From Polyangium sp. y55x31 (GTDB lineage Bacteria > Myxococcota_A > Polyangia > Polyangiales > Polyangiaceae): a DNA stretch of 64,000 nucleotides. Position numbers and translations under genes: made by a program. The notes under the pieces were generated by a model. It ran no database searches. It was not told the origin of the DNA and was given only the letters and a program-made list of their open reading frames with translations. Of this stretch, positions 1-9,200 are shown piece after piece. The stretch's first letter is position 1; the number at the start of each line of letters is the position of its first letter. The DNA lies in the NCBI RefSeq assembly GCF_029946505.1, contig NZ_JARZHG010000008.1, positions 62,001 through 126,000 of the forward strand. Direction: 5' to 3'.

Positions 1-1
1 C

Positions 2-826
2 CGCGCCCTCGAAAATGCGCGCGCGCTCGTCATCACGGCGGGCGCGGGCATGGGCGTCGACTCGGGGCTGCCCGATTTCCGCGGCAACGAAGGGTTCTGG
101 CGGGCCTACCCGCCGTACAAGGACCTCGGCCTCGGCTTCTCGTCCCTCGCGAATCCGCGCTGGTTCGCGAACGATCCCGCCCTCGCCTGGGGTTTTTATG
201 GGCACCGCCTCGAGCTCTACCGCAAAACCCGTCCCCACGACGGCTTCGGGGTGCTCGCGCGCTTCGCCCGCAGGATGGAAGACGGCTGCTTCGTCTTCAC
301 CTCGAACGTCGACGGCCAGTTCCAGCGCGCGGGCTTCGATCCCGAGCGGATCGTCGAATGCCACGGCGCCATCGATTTCCTGCAATGCACGCGCGACTGC
401 GGCGTCGGAATCTTCCCGGCCGATCCGTACACGGTCGAGGTGGACCCGACGTCGTTCCGCGCGAAGGAGCCGCTCCCCAAGTGCCCGCGCTGCGGGGCGA
501 TGGCCCGGCCCAACGTGCTCATGTTCGGCGACGGAGGCTGGGATTCGACCCGCGCCGACGCGCAGGAGGCGCGGCTCGGGTCGTGGCTCGTATCGATGCG
601 GGGCGAGGCGCGCGGCCGCGTGGTCGTCATCGAATGCGGCGCCGGGACGGCCATCCCCACGGTTCGTCATTTCAGCGAGCGGATCGCCACGAGCCTCGAA
701 GGCCTGCTCGTGCGGCTCAACGTGCGCGAGCCCGAGGTCCCCGCAGGGCACGTGGGCCTGCCGCTCGGGGCCCGGGCGGCGCTGATGGAGATCCAATCGC
801 GTATCACGCCCCGCGCGAAAGGCTGA
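2..826 (+). CDS. Sir2-family NAD-dependent protein deacylase (5' end outside window)
   Basis: The open frame enters from the left edge, so the N-terminus is missing. The first visible residues already belong to the NAD-binding motif (GAGMGVDSGLPDFRG), so an ATG at 50 would cut through the motif and is not the true start. Further family hallmarks follow: a TSNVDGQF segment at the place of the canonical T(Q)N(I)D, the catalytic His in ECHGAI, and a zinc-ribbon pair CTRDC ... CPRCG. Known for the family: removal of acyl groups from lysine using NAD+, in the cytoplasm. The substrate cannot be inferred. The gene is convergent with the large surface-protein gene on the other strand and is separated from it by a strong hairpin terminator. 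Confidence 0.93.
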   Translation, partial: RALENARALVITAGAGMGVDSGLPDFRGNEGFWRAYPPYKDLGLGFSSLANPRWFANDPALAWGFYGHRLELYRKTRPHDGFGVLARFARRMEDGCFVFTSNVDGQFQRAGFDPERIVECHGAIDFLQCTRDCGVGIFPADPYTVEVDPTSFRAKEPLPKCPRCGAMARPNVLMFGDGGWDSTRADAQEARLGSWLVSMRGEARGRVVVIECGAGTAIPTVRHFSERIATSLEGLLVRLNVREPEVPAGHVGLPLGARAALMEIQSRITPRAKG

Positions 827-866
827 CGCGCCTCGCGCCATTCCTCGCGCGATTGCTGGGACCTCA

Positions 867-910
867 AAAAAAGAGCGGCGGCATCCCGAAGGACGCCGCC
901 GCTCTTTTTT
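867..910. terminator. Bidirectional intrinsic terminator
   Basis: A perfect 16-bp inverted repeat (867-882 pairing with 895-910) surrounds a 12-nt loop. The stem ends in an A-run on one side and a T-run on the other, so each strand reads as a GC hairpin followed by U's. It lies exactly between two convergent genes and would stop transcription from both sides. Confidence 0.92.
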
Positions 911-925
911 CGTTACCCGGACGAA

Positions 926-3900
926 CTACGCCGCCTTGCGCCGCCGGCGCGCCGCGACGAGCGCGCCCGCGAGCACGAGGACGACCGCGCCGCCCGCGTC
1001 ACGGGTCTCGCCGACGGTCCGGCAGCCGCAGCCCTCGTCGCTGCCCGGGTCGCGCCCGCCGCTGCCCGCGCCGCCTTCGCCGCCTTCGCCGCCCATGCCG
1101 CCGTCGCCGCCCATGCCACCGTCGCCGCCCGCGCCGCCGCCGCCGCCCGCGCCGCCCTGGCCTTCGAGCTTGCAGTCGAAGGTGCAGCCGTCGCCGGAGA
1201 CGCCGTTCGCGTCGTCGCACTCCTCCATGCCACCCCAGACGAACCCGTCGCCGCAGCTCGCCTTGAGGCAGCCGCTCAGGCAGGCGTCGAAGTTCGACGC
1301 GTTGCCGTCGTCGCAAGCCTCACCCGGCTGCACCACGCCGTCGCCGCACGTCGCGCTCGTGCACAGGTTCGAGCACGCGTCGTCGTTGTTCTGGTTGCCG
1401 TCGTCGCAGGTCTCGACGCCGAGCTCGACGTAGCCGTCGCCGCAGGCCGCGGCCTTGCAGTCCTGCACGCAAGCGTCGGAGTTCGAGCTGTTCTCGTCGT
1501 CGCACTCCTCGACGCCATCGAGGACGAACCCGTCGCCGCACGTCGCGTTCTTGCACGTCGTCGGGCACTCGTCGGTGTCGTCGGTGTTGCCGTCGTCGCA
1601 CGCCTCCACGCCTTCGCGGACGAACCCGTCGCCGCACGTCGCGTTCTTGCATGTCACGAGGCACGCGTCGGTGCTCGATGCGTTGCCGTCGTCGCACTCC
1701 TCGTTCGGACCCACGATGCCGTCGCCGCACCCCGGCAAGCTGCAGTTGTTCTTGCAGCCGTCGGTGTCGTTCTGGTTGCCGTCGTCGCAGGCCTCGACGC
1801 CGCCCTGCACGTAGCCGTCGCCGCACGTCGCGCTCTTGCAGCTCATGACGCAGGCGTCGGTGTTCGACGCGTTGCCGTCGTCGCACTGCTCGACACCCGC
1901 TTGCACGACGCCGTCGCCGCACGTCGCGTTCTTGCAGGCGTTGAGGCACGCATCGCCGTTCGTCAGGTTGCCGTCGTCGCACTCCTCGACGCCCGCCTGC
2001 ACGAACCCGTCGCCGCACGTCGCGTTTTTGCACGTCGACGGGCACTGGTCGCTGTTCACCACGTTCCCGTCGTCGCACTCCTCGACGCCCGCCTGCACGA
2101 ACCCATCGCCGCACGAGGCCGGCTTGCAGCTCGCCAGGCAGCCGTCGGTGTTCGACATGTTCCCGTCGTCGCACGTCTCGACGCCCGCTTGCACGAACCC
2201 GTCGCCGCACGTCGCGGCCTTGCAGCCCATGACGCAGCCGTCGGTGTCCGACATGTTCCCGTCGTCGCACTGCTCGACGCCCGCCTGCACGAACCCGTCG
2301 CCGCACATCGCGGGCTTGCACGAGGCGAGGCAGCCGTCGGTGTTCGACGTGTTCCCGTCGTCGCACGTCTCGACGCCCGCCTGCACGTAGCCGTCGCCGC
2401 ACGACGCGGTCTTGCAGCCCATGATGCAGCCGTCGGTGTTCGACATGTTCCCGTCGTCGCACTGCTCGACGCCCACTTGCACGAACCCGTCGCCGCACGA
2501 GGCCGGCTTGCAGGTCGCGAGGCAGCCGTCGTTGCTCGACGTGTTCCCGTCGTCGCACGTCTCGACGCCCGCCTGCACGTAGCCGTCGCCGCAGGAGGCC
2601 ATCATGCACGTGGTCAAGCAGGCGTCCGTGTTCGACGCGTTCGCGTCGTCGCACTGCTCGGGCCCGTTGACCATGCCGTCGCCGCAGCGCGGACCGAGCC
2701 CGGAGCAGTCGGCCTTGCAGGCGCCGTACTGGCCGTTCTGCGCGCCGTCGTCGCAGACCTCGCCGCCGTTCGTCACGCCGTCGCCGCAGAAGACGGCCAT
2801 CGCGTACTCGTAGGCGCCCATGTCGACCGCGGCGCCGTTGATCCCGTCGCCGTCGATCGGGCGGAGCTTGCCTTCGATGTCCGAGGTCGGCGCGCCCATC
2901 GACGTGCCCGCGTCGATGCACACGCTGCCGGCCGCGAGCTTGAGGTCCGTCGGCGCGTTGACGAAGTTCGGGTTCTGCGAGATGCAGCCCGCACCCGCGG
3001 TCGCGCTGGAATAGTTGCCGTTCGTGTTGCCCCAGACGTCGGAGTACGTGACGTTCGTCGACGTCGTGCCGTTGCCGGTCACGCGGTAGACGCCGTACTG
3101 CTGCGGGTTCGCCGCCAGGCTCGTGATGATGGCGTTCTTGATGTTGACGGACATGGATCCGCCGGTCGACGCGAAGACGTACACGCCGTAGGTGCCGTTG
3201 CCGTGGATCGTCGCGTTCGTCAGGTTGAGCGTGCCGGTCGCGCCGCTCGACGCGCCCGTGCGCACGCCGTACGAGCCGCTCGTGCGGATGAGGGCGTTCT
3301 CGACCGTCATGATCGAATTGCCGCTGTTCGGCACGAAATACAGGCCCAAGCTCGCGTTCCCTTTGAGGGTCAGCCCCTGCACCGTGGGCGCGGCGGTGCC
3401 CGTCACGTACATGCCGTACGTGCCGTTGTTCGCCGTGACGTTCTTCAGCGTCGGCGTGCCAGCTTCGAGGTAGACGCCGTACGTCGACGTGTCGCTCGCC
3501 ACGTTCGTGAGCGAGAGGAGCGAGCCGGTGGCCGCCGAGTACACCGCGTACGAGCCGTACAGCAAGTTCACGTTCGTCAGCGTCGCGCCCTTCGAAGTCG
3601 ACGGGAGCACGACGCCGTACCAGTTGCCCGCGCCCACCGTCGTCGAGCGCAGCGTGATCGGCGAAGCCGTCGTACCGAGCGCGTCCAGCGTGCCGTTCAC
3701 GCGGATCTCGCCGCGCCCCGTGTCGTCGCCCGACGCCATGATGTCGCCGTTCGAGAAGTTCACCACCACGCCCGGCTCGATCGTGAGCTTCGAGTTCGGA
3801 CCGACCGTCATGTCACCCGCGATCGTGTACGGCGACCCCGCGAGCGTCAGCGTCGTGTTGACCCACAACGTCCCGTGGTAGCCGGGCGTCGCGTCGCTCG

Positions 3901-6040
3901 TGTAGTCGAGCGGCCCGAGATCACCACCAGCGTCACCCGCGAAGCGCGACGGCGAGTTCGACGTCAGCCGCATGTTCGTCGGGACCGACACGTACAGCGG
4001 GTTCGCCGACAAACACCCCGTACCCGCCGCCGCGCTGCTGTAGTCGCCGTTCGAGTTACCCCACACGTTCGAGTACGTCGTCGTCACCGCCGTCGTGCCG
4101 TTGCCCGTCACGCGGTAGATGCCGTACTGCTGCGGGCTCGACGCCAGGCCCGTCACGTTGGAGCTCTTCACGTTCACCGTCGTCGAGCCGCCCGTCGCCG
4201 CGAACACGTACACGCCGTACGTGCCATTGCCGTGGAGCGTGCTGTCCGTGATGTTCACCGTCGACGTCGCACCGGAGCTCGCGCCCGTGCGCACGCCGTA
4301 CGAGCTGTTCCCCTGCACCAAGCAGCCCGTGAAGCTGTTCGTCGTCATCCCGCCCGACGGCACCACGTACACGCCCAAGGTCGCGTTGTTCTTCGCCGTG
4401 CAACCCGAGACGGTCGCGGACGTCGTGCCCGTGAAGTAGAAGCCGTACGTGCCGTTGTTCGCGGTGACGTTGGTGAGCGTCGGCGTGCCGGCTTCGAGGT
4501 AGACGCCGTACGTCGACGTGTCGCTCGCCACGTTCGTGAGCGAGAGGAGCGAGCCGGTGGCCGCCGAGTACACCGCGTACGAGCCGTACAGCAGGTTCAC
4601 GTTCGTCAGCGTCGCGCCCTTCGACGTCGACGGGAGCACGACGCCGTACCAGTTGCCCGCGCCCACCGTCGTCGCGCGCAGCGTGATCGGCGAAGCCGTC
4701 GTGCCGAGCGCCTCCAGCGTGCCGTTCACGCGGATCTCGCCGCGCCCCGTGTCGTCGCCCGATGCCATGATGTCGCCGTTCGAGAAGTTCACCACCACGC
4801 CCGGCTCGATCGTGAGCTTCGCGCTCGGTCCCACCGTCACGTCACCCGCGATCGTGTACGGCGACCCCGCGAGCGTCAGCGTCGTGTTGACCCACAACGT
4901 CCCGTGGTACCCGGGCGTCGCATCGCTCGTGTAGTCGAGCGGCCCGAGATCACCGCCAGCGTCACCCGCGAAGCGCGACGGCGAGTTCGACGTCAGCCGC
5001 ATGTTCGTCGGGACCGACACGTACAGCGGGTTCGCCGACAAACACCCCGTGCCCGCCGTCGCGCTGCTGTAGTTGCCGTTCGAGTTACCCCACACGTTCG
5101 AGTACGTCGTCGTCACCGCCGTCGTGCCGTTGCCCGTCACACGGTAGATGCCGTACTGCTGCGGGCTCGATGCCAGGCCCGTCACGTTGGAGCTCTTCAC
5201 GTTCACCGTCGTCGAGCCGCCCGTCGCCGCGAACACGTACACGCCGTACGTGCCGTTGCCGTGGAGCGTGCTGTCCGTGATGTTCACCGTCGACGTCGCA
5301 CCGGAGCTCGCGCCCGTGCGCACGCCGTACGAGCTGTTCCCCTGCACCAGGCAGCCCGTGAAGCTGTTCGTCGTCGTCCCGCCCGACGGCACCACGTACA
5401 CGCCCAAGGTCGCGTTGTTCTTCGCCGTGCAACCCGAGACGGTCGCGGACGTCGTGCCCGTGAAGTAGAAACCGTACGTGCCGTTGTTCGCGGTGACGTT
5501 CGTCAGCGTCGGCGTGCCGGCTTCGAGGTAGACGCCGTACGTCGAGTTGTTGATGACCGTGTCCGAGACCGCGAGGCCCATGGCCGCCGCGCTCGATTGA
5601 ATCGCGTAACTCGCGTTCGTCATCGTGGCGTTCGCGATCGTCGCGACACCCGTTGGCTCGACGACGATGCCGTACCAGATGCCCGCGCCCGAGCCGCTCT
5701 GCGCTGCGAAGGTCACGGGGCTCGCCGCCGTGCCGTTCACGTTGAGCTGGCCCTTGACGGTGATCTCGGTGCGCCCCGTGTCGAGGCCCGCGGCCTGGAC
5801 GTCACCGTTCGCGAACTGCACGACGGTGCCGGCCTGGATGGTCAGAAACGCGCCCACGGGCACGGTGACGTCGCCCGAGACGATGTACGGGCTGCCTGCT
5901 GGGGTCCACGTCTGGTTGATGACGTTGCCGCCCGTGACATTCGTCGCCGCGCGCGCGGCGCGTGGCACGAGGGCCACGAGGGCGAGCGCGAGCGCGAGCA
6001 CCACGAGGTGCGCAGCACGCGCGATCGATCGGTTCGACAT
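926..6040 (-). CDS. Giant surface protein: right-handed beta-helix repeats, 17 Cys-rich DUF4215-type repeats, MYXO-CTERM-like tail
   Basis: A protein of about 1704 residues. The start at 6040 is chosen because a good GGAGG lies 8 nt upstream and the protein then begins with a signal peptide (MSNRSIARAAH..., hydrophobic stretch, ending ARA). Residues about 35-1080 are G/N/T/S/Y-rich parallel beta-helix-like repeats, including two nearly identical 343-residue units. Residues about 1088-1625 hold 17 copies of a roughly 32-residue repeat of the form CGDGxVxxGVExCDDGNxxNxDxCxxxC (myxobacterial disulfide repeat, DUF4215). A Gly/Glu-rich linker follows, then GCGC, a hydrophobic segment and a basic RRRRK end, as in MYXO-CTERM sorting signals. 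The likely location is the outer surface, possibly anchored or proteolytically released. The function is unknown; adhesion or matrix roles are inferences only. It lies downstream of the VIT/VWA pair but across 233 bp. Confidence 0.9.
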   Translation of the reverse strand: MSNRSIARAAHLVVLALALALVALVPRAARAATNVTGGNVINQTWTPAGSPYIVSGDVTVPVGAFLTIQAGTVVQFANGDVQAAGLDTGRTEITVKGQLNVNGTAASPVTFAAQSGSGAGIWYGIVVEPTGVATIANATMTNASYAIQSSAAAMGLAVSDTVINNSTYGVYLEAGTPTLTNVTANNGTYGFYFTGTTSATVSGCTAKNNATLGVYVVPSGGTTTNSFTGCLVQGNSSYGVRTGASSGATSTVNITDSTLHGNGTYGVYVFAATGGSTTVNVKSSNVTGLASSPQQYGIYRVTGNGTTAVTTTYSNVWGNSNGNYSSATAGTGCLSANPLYVSVPTNMRLTSNSPSRFAGDAGGDLGPLDYTSDATPGYHGTLWVNTTLTLAGSPYTIAGDVTVGPSAKLTIEPGVVVNFSNGDIMASGDDTGRGEIRVNGTLEALGTTASPITLRATTVGAGNWYGVVLPSTSKGATLTNVNLLYGSYAVYSAATGSLLSLTNVASDTSTYGVYLEAGTPTLTNVTANNGTYGFYFTGTTSATVSGCTAKNNATLGVYVVPSGGMTTNSFTGCLVQGNSSYGVRTGASSGATSTVNITDSTLHGNGTYGVYVFAATGGSTTVNVKSSNVTGLASSPQQYGIYRVTGNGTTAVTTTYSNVWGNSNGDYSSAAAGTGCLSANPLYVSVPTNMRLTSNSPSRFAGDAGGDLGPLDYTSDATPGYHGTLWVNTTLTLAGSPYTIAGDMTVGPNSKLTIEPGVVVNFSNGDIMASGDDTGRGEIRVNGTLDALGTTASPITLRSTTVGAGNWYGVVLPSTSKGATLTNVNLLYGSYAVYSAATGSLLSLTNVASDTSTYGVYLEAGTPTLKNVTANNGTYGMYVTGTAAPTVQGLTLKGNASLGLYFVPNSGNSIMTVENALIRTSGSYGVRTGASSGATGTLNLTNATIHGNGTYGVYVFASTGGSMSVNIKNAIITSLAANPQQYGVYRVTGNGTTSTNVTYSDVWGNTNGNYSSATAGAGCISQNPNFVNAPTDLKLAAGSVCIDAGTSMGAPTSDIEGKLRPIDGDGINGAAVDMGAYEYAMAVFCGDGVTNGGEVCDDGAQNGQYGACKADCSGLGPRCGDGMVNGPEQCDDANASNTDACLTTCMMASCGDGYVQAGVETCDDGNTSSNDGCLATCKPASCGDGFVQVGVEQCDDGNMSNTDGCIMGCKTASCGDGYVQAGVETCDDGNTSNTDGCLASCKPAMCGDGFVQAGVEQCDDGNMSDTDGCVMGCKAATCGDGFVQAGVETCDDGNMSNTDGCLASCKPASCGDGFVQAGVEECDDGNVVNSDQCPSTCKNATCGDGFVQAGVEECDDGNLTNGDACLNACKNATCGDGVVQAGVEQCDDGNASNTDACVMSCKSATCGDGYVQGGVEACDDGNQNDTDGCKNNCSLPGCGDGIVGPNEECDDGNASSTDACLVTCKNATCGDGFVREGVEACDDGNTDDTDECPTTCKNATCGDGFVLDGVEECDDENSSNSDACVQDCKAAACGDGYVELGVETCDDGNQNNDDACSNLCTSATCGDGVVQPGEACDDGNASNFDACLSGCLKASCGDGFVWGGMEECDDANGVSGDGCTFDCKLEGQGGAGGGGGAGGDGGMGGDGGMGGEGGEGGAGSGGRDPGSDEGCGCRTVGETRDAGGAVVLVLAGALVAARRRRKAA
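1170..2800. repeat. Array of about 96-bp repeats encoding Cys-rich units
   Basis: Seventeen roughly 96-bp units with recurring cores such as the CCGTCGTCGCA and CCGTCGCCGCA motifs encode the Cys-rich repeats of the surface protein on the minus strand. The units diverge from one another but keep the CGDG and CDDGN codons. Confidence 0.85.
3462..5519. repeat. Two near-identical 1029-bp tandem repeats inside the beta-helix gene
   Basis: Units 3462-4490 and 4491-5519 match almost base for base with a constant 1029-bp offset (343 codons, in frame). The block beyond 5519 and the one before 3462 resemble the unit only partly. The near-identity extends to third codon positions, which points to a recent in-frame duplication or gene conversion. 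Confidence 0.85.
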
Positions 6041-6273
6041 ACGAGAAGCCTCCGGGGACGAGCCCCGCCTTCGAGACTGTTGGTGCACAAACCTTTCGAC
6101 GAACGCCGCCGCGCCGGCGGAAGAGGCCACGCCGGGAGGGACGGAGTCACCGAAATGATTTGGAGTTTCGCGGAGATACGTTCGTTTCGGAACGTTTAGA
6201 ACGAAAAGTACAACCGATCCGAGGCAGCGACGTCAAGCGGCGGCCCCTGGATCCGCCGCCGCTCGACGCGTCG

Positions 6274-9200
6274 TCAACCAGGCGTGAATGCGCCGCCCGT
6301 CCAGCGGAGCGTCACGGGCTTGCCGGTCGGCGGGAGCTCGACGTCGATCGAGACGAGCTTCGGCGGCTTGCCGTCGCCGTCGGGCACGAGCGCGTCGACG
6401 CGGACCTTCGTTGCGCGCGCGGGCGCGAGCTCCTCGGGACGCGCGAGCTCGAGGGAGATCGGCGACTTCTCCGCGAGGCCGAAGCGGAGCGCGTAAAGGC
6501 CCGCGCCCGCCGCGGTGACGTCGGGGCCGAGCGGGTCCGCGGTCTTGTCGCGCAGGAGCTTCACGTCGAGAGCGAGGGCGCCCGCAGGCGCGCGGACGAG
6601 CGCGACCACGGCGGCGTTCGGATACGGGAGCTCGAGCGAGGCCCGCACGAGGCGATCCGTGTCCGACTCCGTGAGCCCTTGGCGACCACGGCCCTCGGCG
6701 AGCAGGACGTGCGCGAGGTAGCCCGCGAGCCTGCCGAGCGTCTCGTCGCCCGCGCGACCGCCCGTCTGCGCGACGCGCGCGAGCATGCGGTGCGCGATGT
6801 CGAGCCGGCCCGCGCCCGCATGCGCGAGCGCGAAGCGAATGACGGCCGCGGGCTCCTCGGGCACGAGCTCTTCGAGCACCGCGTACGCGAGCGAGGCGTC
6901 GTCGAAAAAGCCCTCGTTGCGCAGGCGATCGCCGAGGAAGGCGCGCGCCCAAGGATCCCGCGGGGCGCGCTCGGAGAGCTCGCCGAACGTGCGGCGCGCC
7001 TCGGCCTCGTCGCCGATGCGCAGGAGCGCCGACGCCGCGTCCGCGAGCAGGCCCGCGTCCGCGAAGGGATCACGGCGAGCGCGGCGGATCTCCTCCGAAA
7101 GCTCGGCCTTCATGTCGAGCGCTTCGAGCAGCGCGAAGAGCCGGCGCCGGAGCCGCGCGTCGTGCGGCGCGAGCCCGAGGAAGCGGCGCACGACCGCGAG
7201 CCGCCCCTTGTCATCGTTCGCCGCGCGATACTGCTTGCGGAACGTGCCCAGGGGGTATCGCTCGCTGCCCACGAGCTCGCGCTTGATCGAGAGGAGCTCC
7301 TCGGGGCTCTGCGCGCGGCGGATCGCCTCGCGCCGGATCAACGCGGCCGCGTCGCTCTCGCCGAGCAGCTCGAGCCGACCGGCAACGGCCACGCGCGAGA
7401 GGCCATTCGGCTCGTTCACCAGGATGAGCTCGAGCAGCGCGCGACGATCGGTCCACGTGGGCAGCTCGCACGACTGTTTCGCCTCGACATAGACCACGTC
7501 GGCCTGGCCGCGATCGAGCCGCTCGCGCCACACGCCGCGGCGGAGAGGCAGCGGCAAGAACGAGGTGGGCGAGCACTTGCGTCCGCGCAGCGTCGCGCGG
7601 GGCGGCGGCAAGCCGAGCGTACGCGACACCTCGATCGACACCTTGAGCCCGCTCGCGGGGAAGATCATCCCACGCACCACGACCTCGACGCAGCGATCGA
7701 GCGCGTCATCGTCCGCGCCGGCGACGCCCTTCACGCGGACTTTGTCGGCGCGGCCATCGCCGTCGATCGAGAAGTTCACTTCGAGTTTGCCCGAGAGCTC
7801 GGGCCGGAGCGCCGCGCGCGAGTCACGACAGGCGCGGACCGAGGGGCCGGCCTCGTCGAGGAGCCGCGCTGCGGCCTCGGCCACCGCGGCCTTGTAGGCG
7901 GCCTCGTCGTCCTCCTCGGCCGACTCGGTCTCCTGCGGGACGTTCATCAGCGTCCCGGCCGCCGCGCGCGGCGTGGCGAACGCCGCGGAGAAGCCAGCCT
8001 CGGGCCCGGCCGAGAGATCGAGGATGCGCGTCTGCAAGAGCGTCGGCCAGTACACGCGCTGGCCGCCGATCACGAAGCCGGTCCACGGCGTGAGCAGCCC
8101 GGCGCGCAAGGCCACGTCGGTCGCGGCCTCTCGCCCCTTGCCCTTCAGCGCGATCTCCTCGACGCGCGCCGCCGCCCAGCGCCGCGCCACGTCCTGCTCG
8201 CGGAGCGCGCGCTCCACGACGACGGGCCGCTTCTCCTCGTGCACGCCGCTCGCGTCGCGGTAACGCAGCGTGATCGAGCGAGGCGGATCCCCCCGCACGC
8301 GGCCCACCGCGAAGACCGTCTCGCCGGCCGTGATCGCCCGCGCCGAGCGCGGGTAGATGCGATCGACCTCGGTCCCGAACACGACCTCGACGCCCGCCAC
8401 CGCGGGCTGCAGCGCCTCGGCGATGAGCTCGGTCGCGACACGGGCGGCGTCCGTCGTGTCCGCGATCTCGAGCAGCGGGCCCGAGCCGCGCACCAGGCTC
8501 GCCAGCGCGAAGCGGTTCACGAGCGGCCCGACGCCCACGGCGCCGAGGCGCGGCGCCCCGCCCTGCCGGCGCGCGAGCCGCGCCTGGATCCGATCGACCG
8601 TTGGATCTCCAACGGTCGGCCAGCCGTCGCCGACGTAGATCACCATGCCCGCGGGCGCGTCGACCGGCAGCGCGTCCGCGCCGGCTTCGAGGGCGCGGCC
8701 GAGATCCGTCGCGCCGCCCGTCGAGATCTGCCCGAGCGCATCGCGGATCGCCTTGCGGCGCGCCTCGTCCACCGGGCCGATCGTGGCCGGTCCGATGGGA
8801 CGCACCGTCTGATCGGCGGCCAGCACGACCACCTTGTCCCGCGCCCCGAGGCCCGAGAGCACCGCGTCGACGAGCGCGCGCTCCGCATCGAGCAGCGCCG
8901 GCTCCACGCTCGACGAGACGTCGAGCACGAGCGCGAGCGTGACCCCGTCCTCGGCGCGCGCCTCGGGCACCTCGGTGCGCACGAGGATCGTCGAGGCCGG
9001 ATCATCCTCGTCGCCCTCGAACGGCGGCGCCACGAAGAGCCGCGCGGGTGACGACGAAGGCTCGATCGCCACGTCCACCACGAGGTCCGCGGTCGGCCGA
9101 TAATCGGGCCGCCGCAGCTCGACGGTGCTGCCCGTCACGCGTGCTCCGAGCCCCGCGCCGATCGACTTCGGGCTCGACTGCGTCGCATCGACCTTCGCCG

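Noticed and set aside
1170-2800. Possible CRISPR array (regular roughly 96-bp repeats)
   Set aside because: The repeats are coding, in frame and Cys-rich; there are no unique spacers of uniform length and no cas genes.
6130-6273. Strong promoter with clear -35/-10 boxes upstream of the surface-protein gene
   Set aside because: The stretch is AT-richer and has an inverted CGTTC/GAACG pair at 6179-6194, but no box pair with proper spacing could be defended.
1901-9051. Very long open frames on the plus strand over the surface-protein and VIT/VWA genes
   Set aside because: They are antisense to genes with clear domains and consist of Arg/His/Val-rich low-complexity translations without family motifs, a usual effect of high-GC codon bias.
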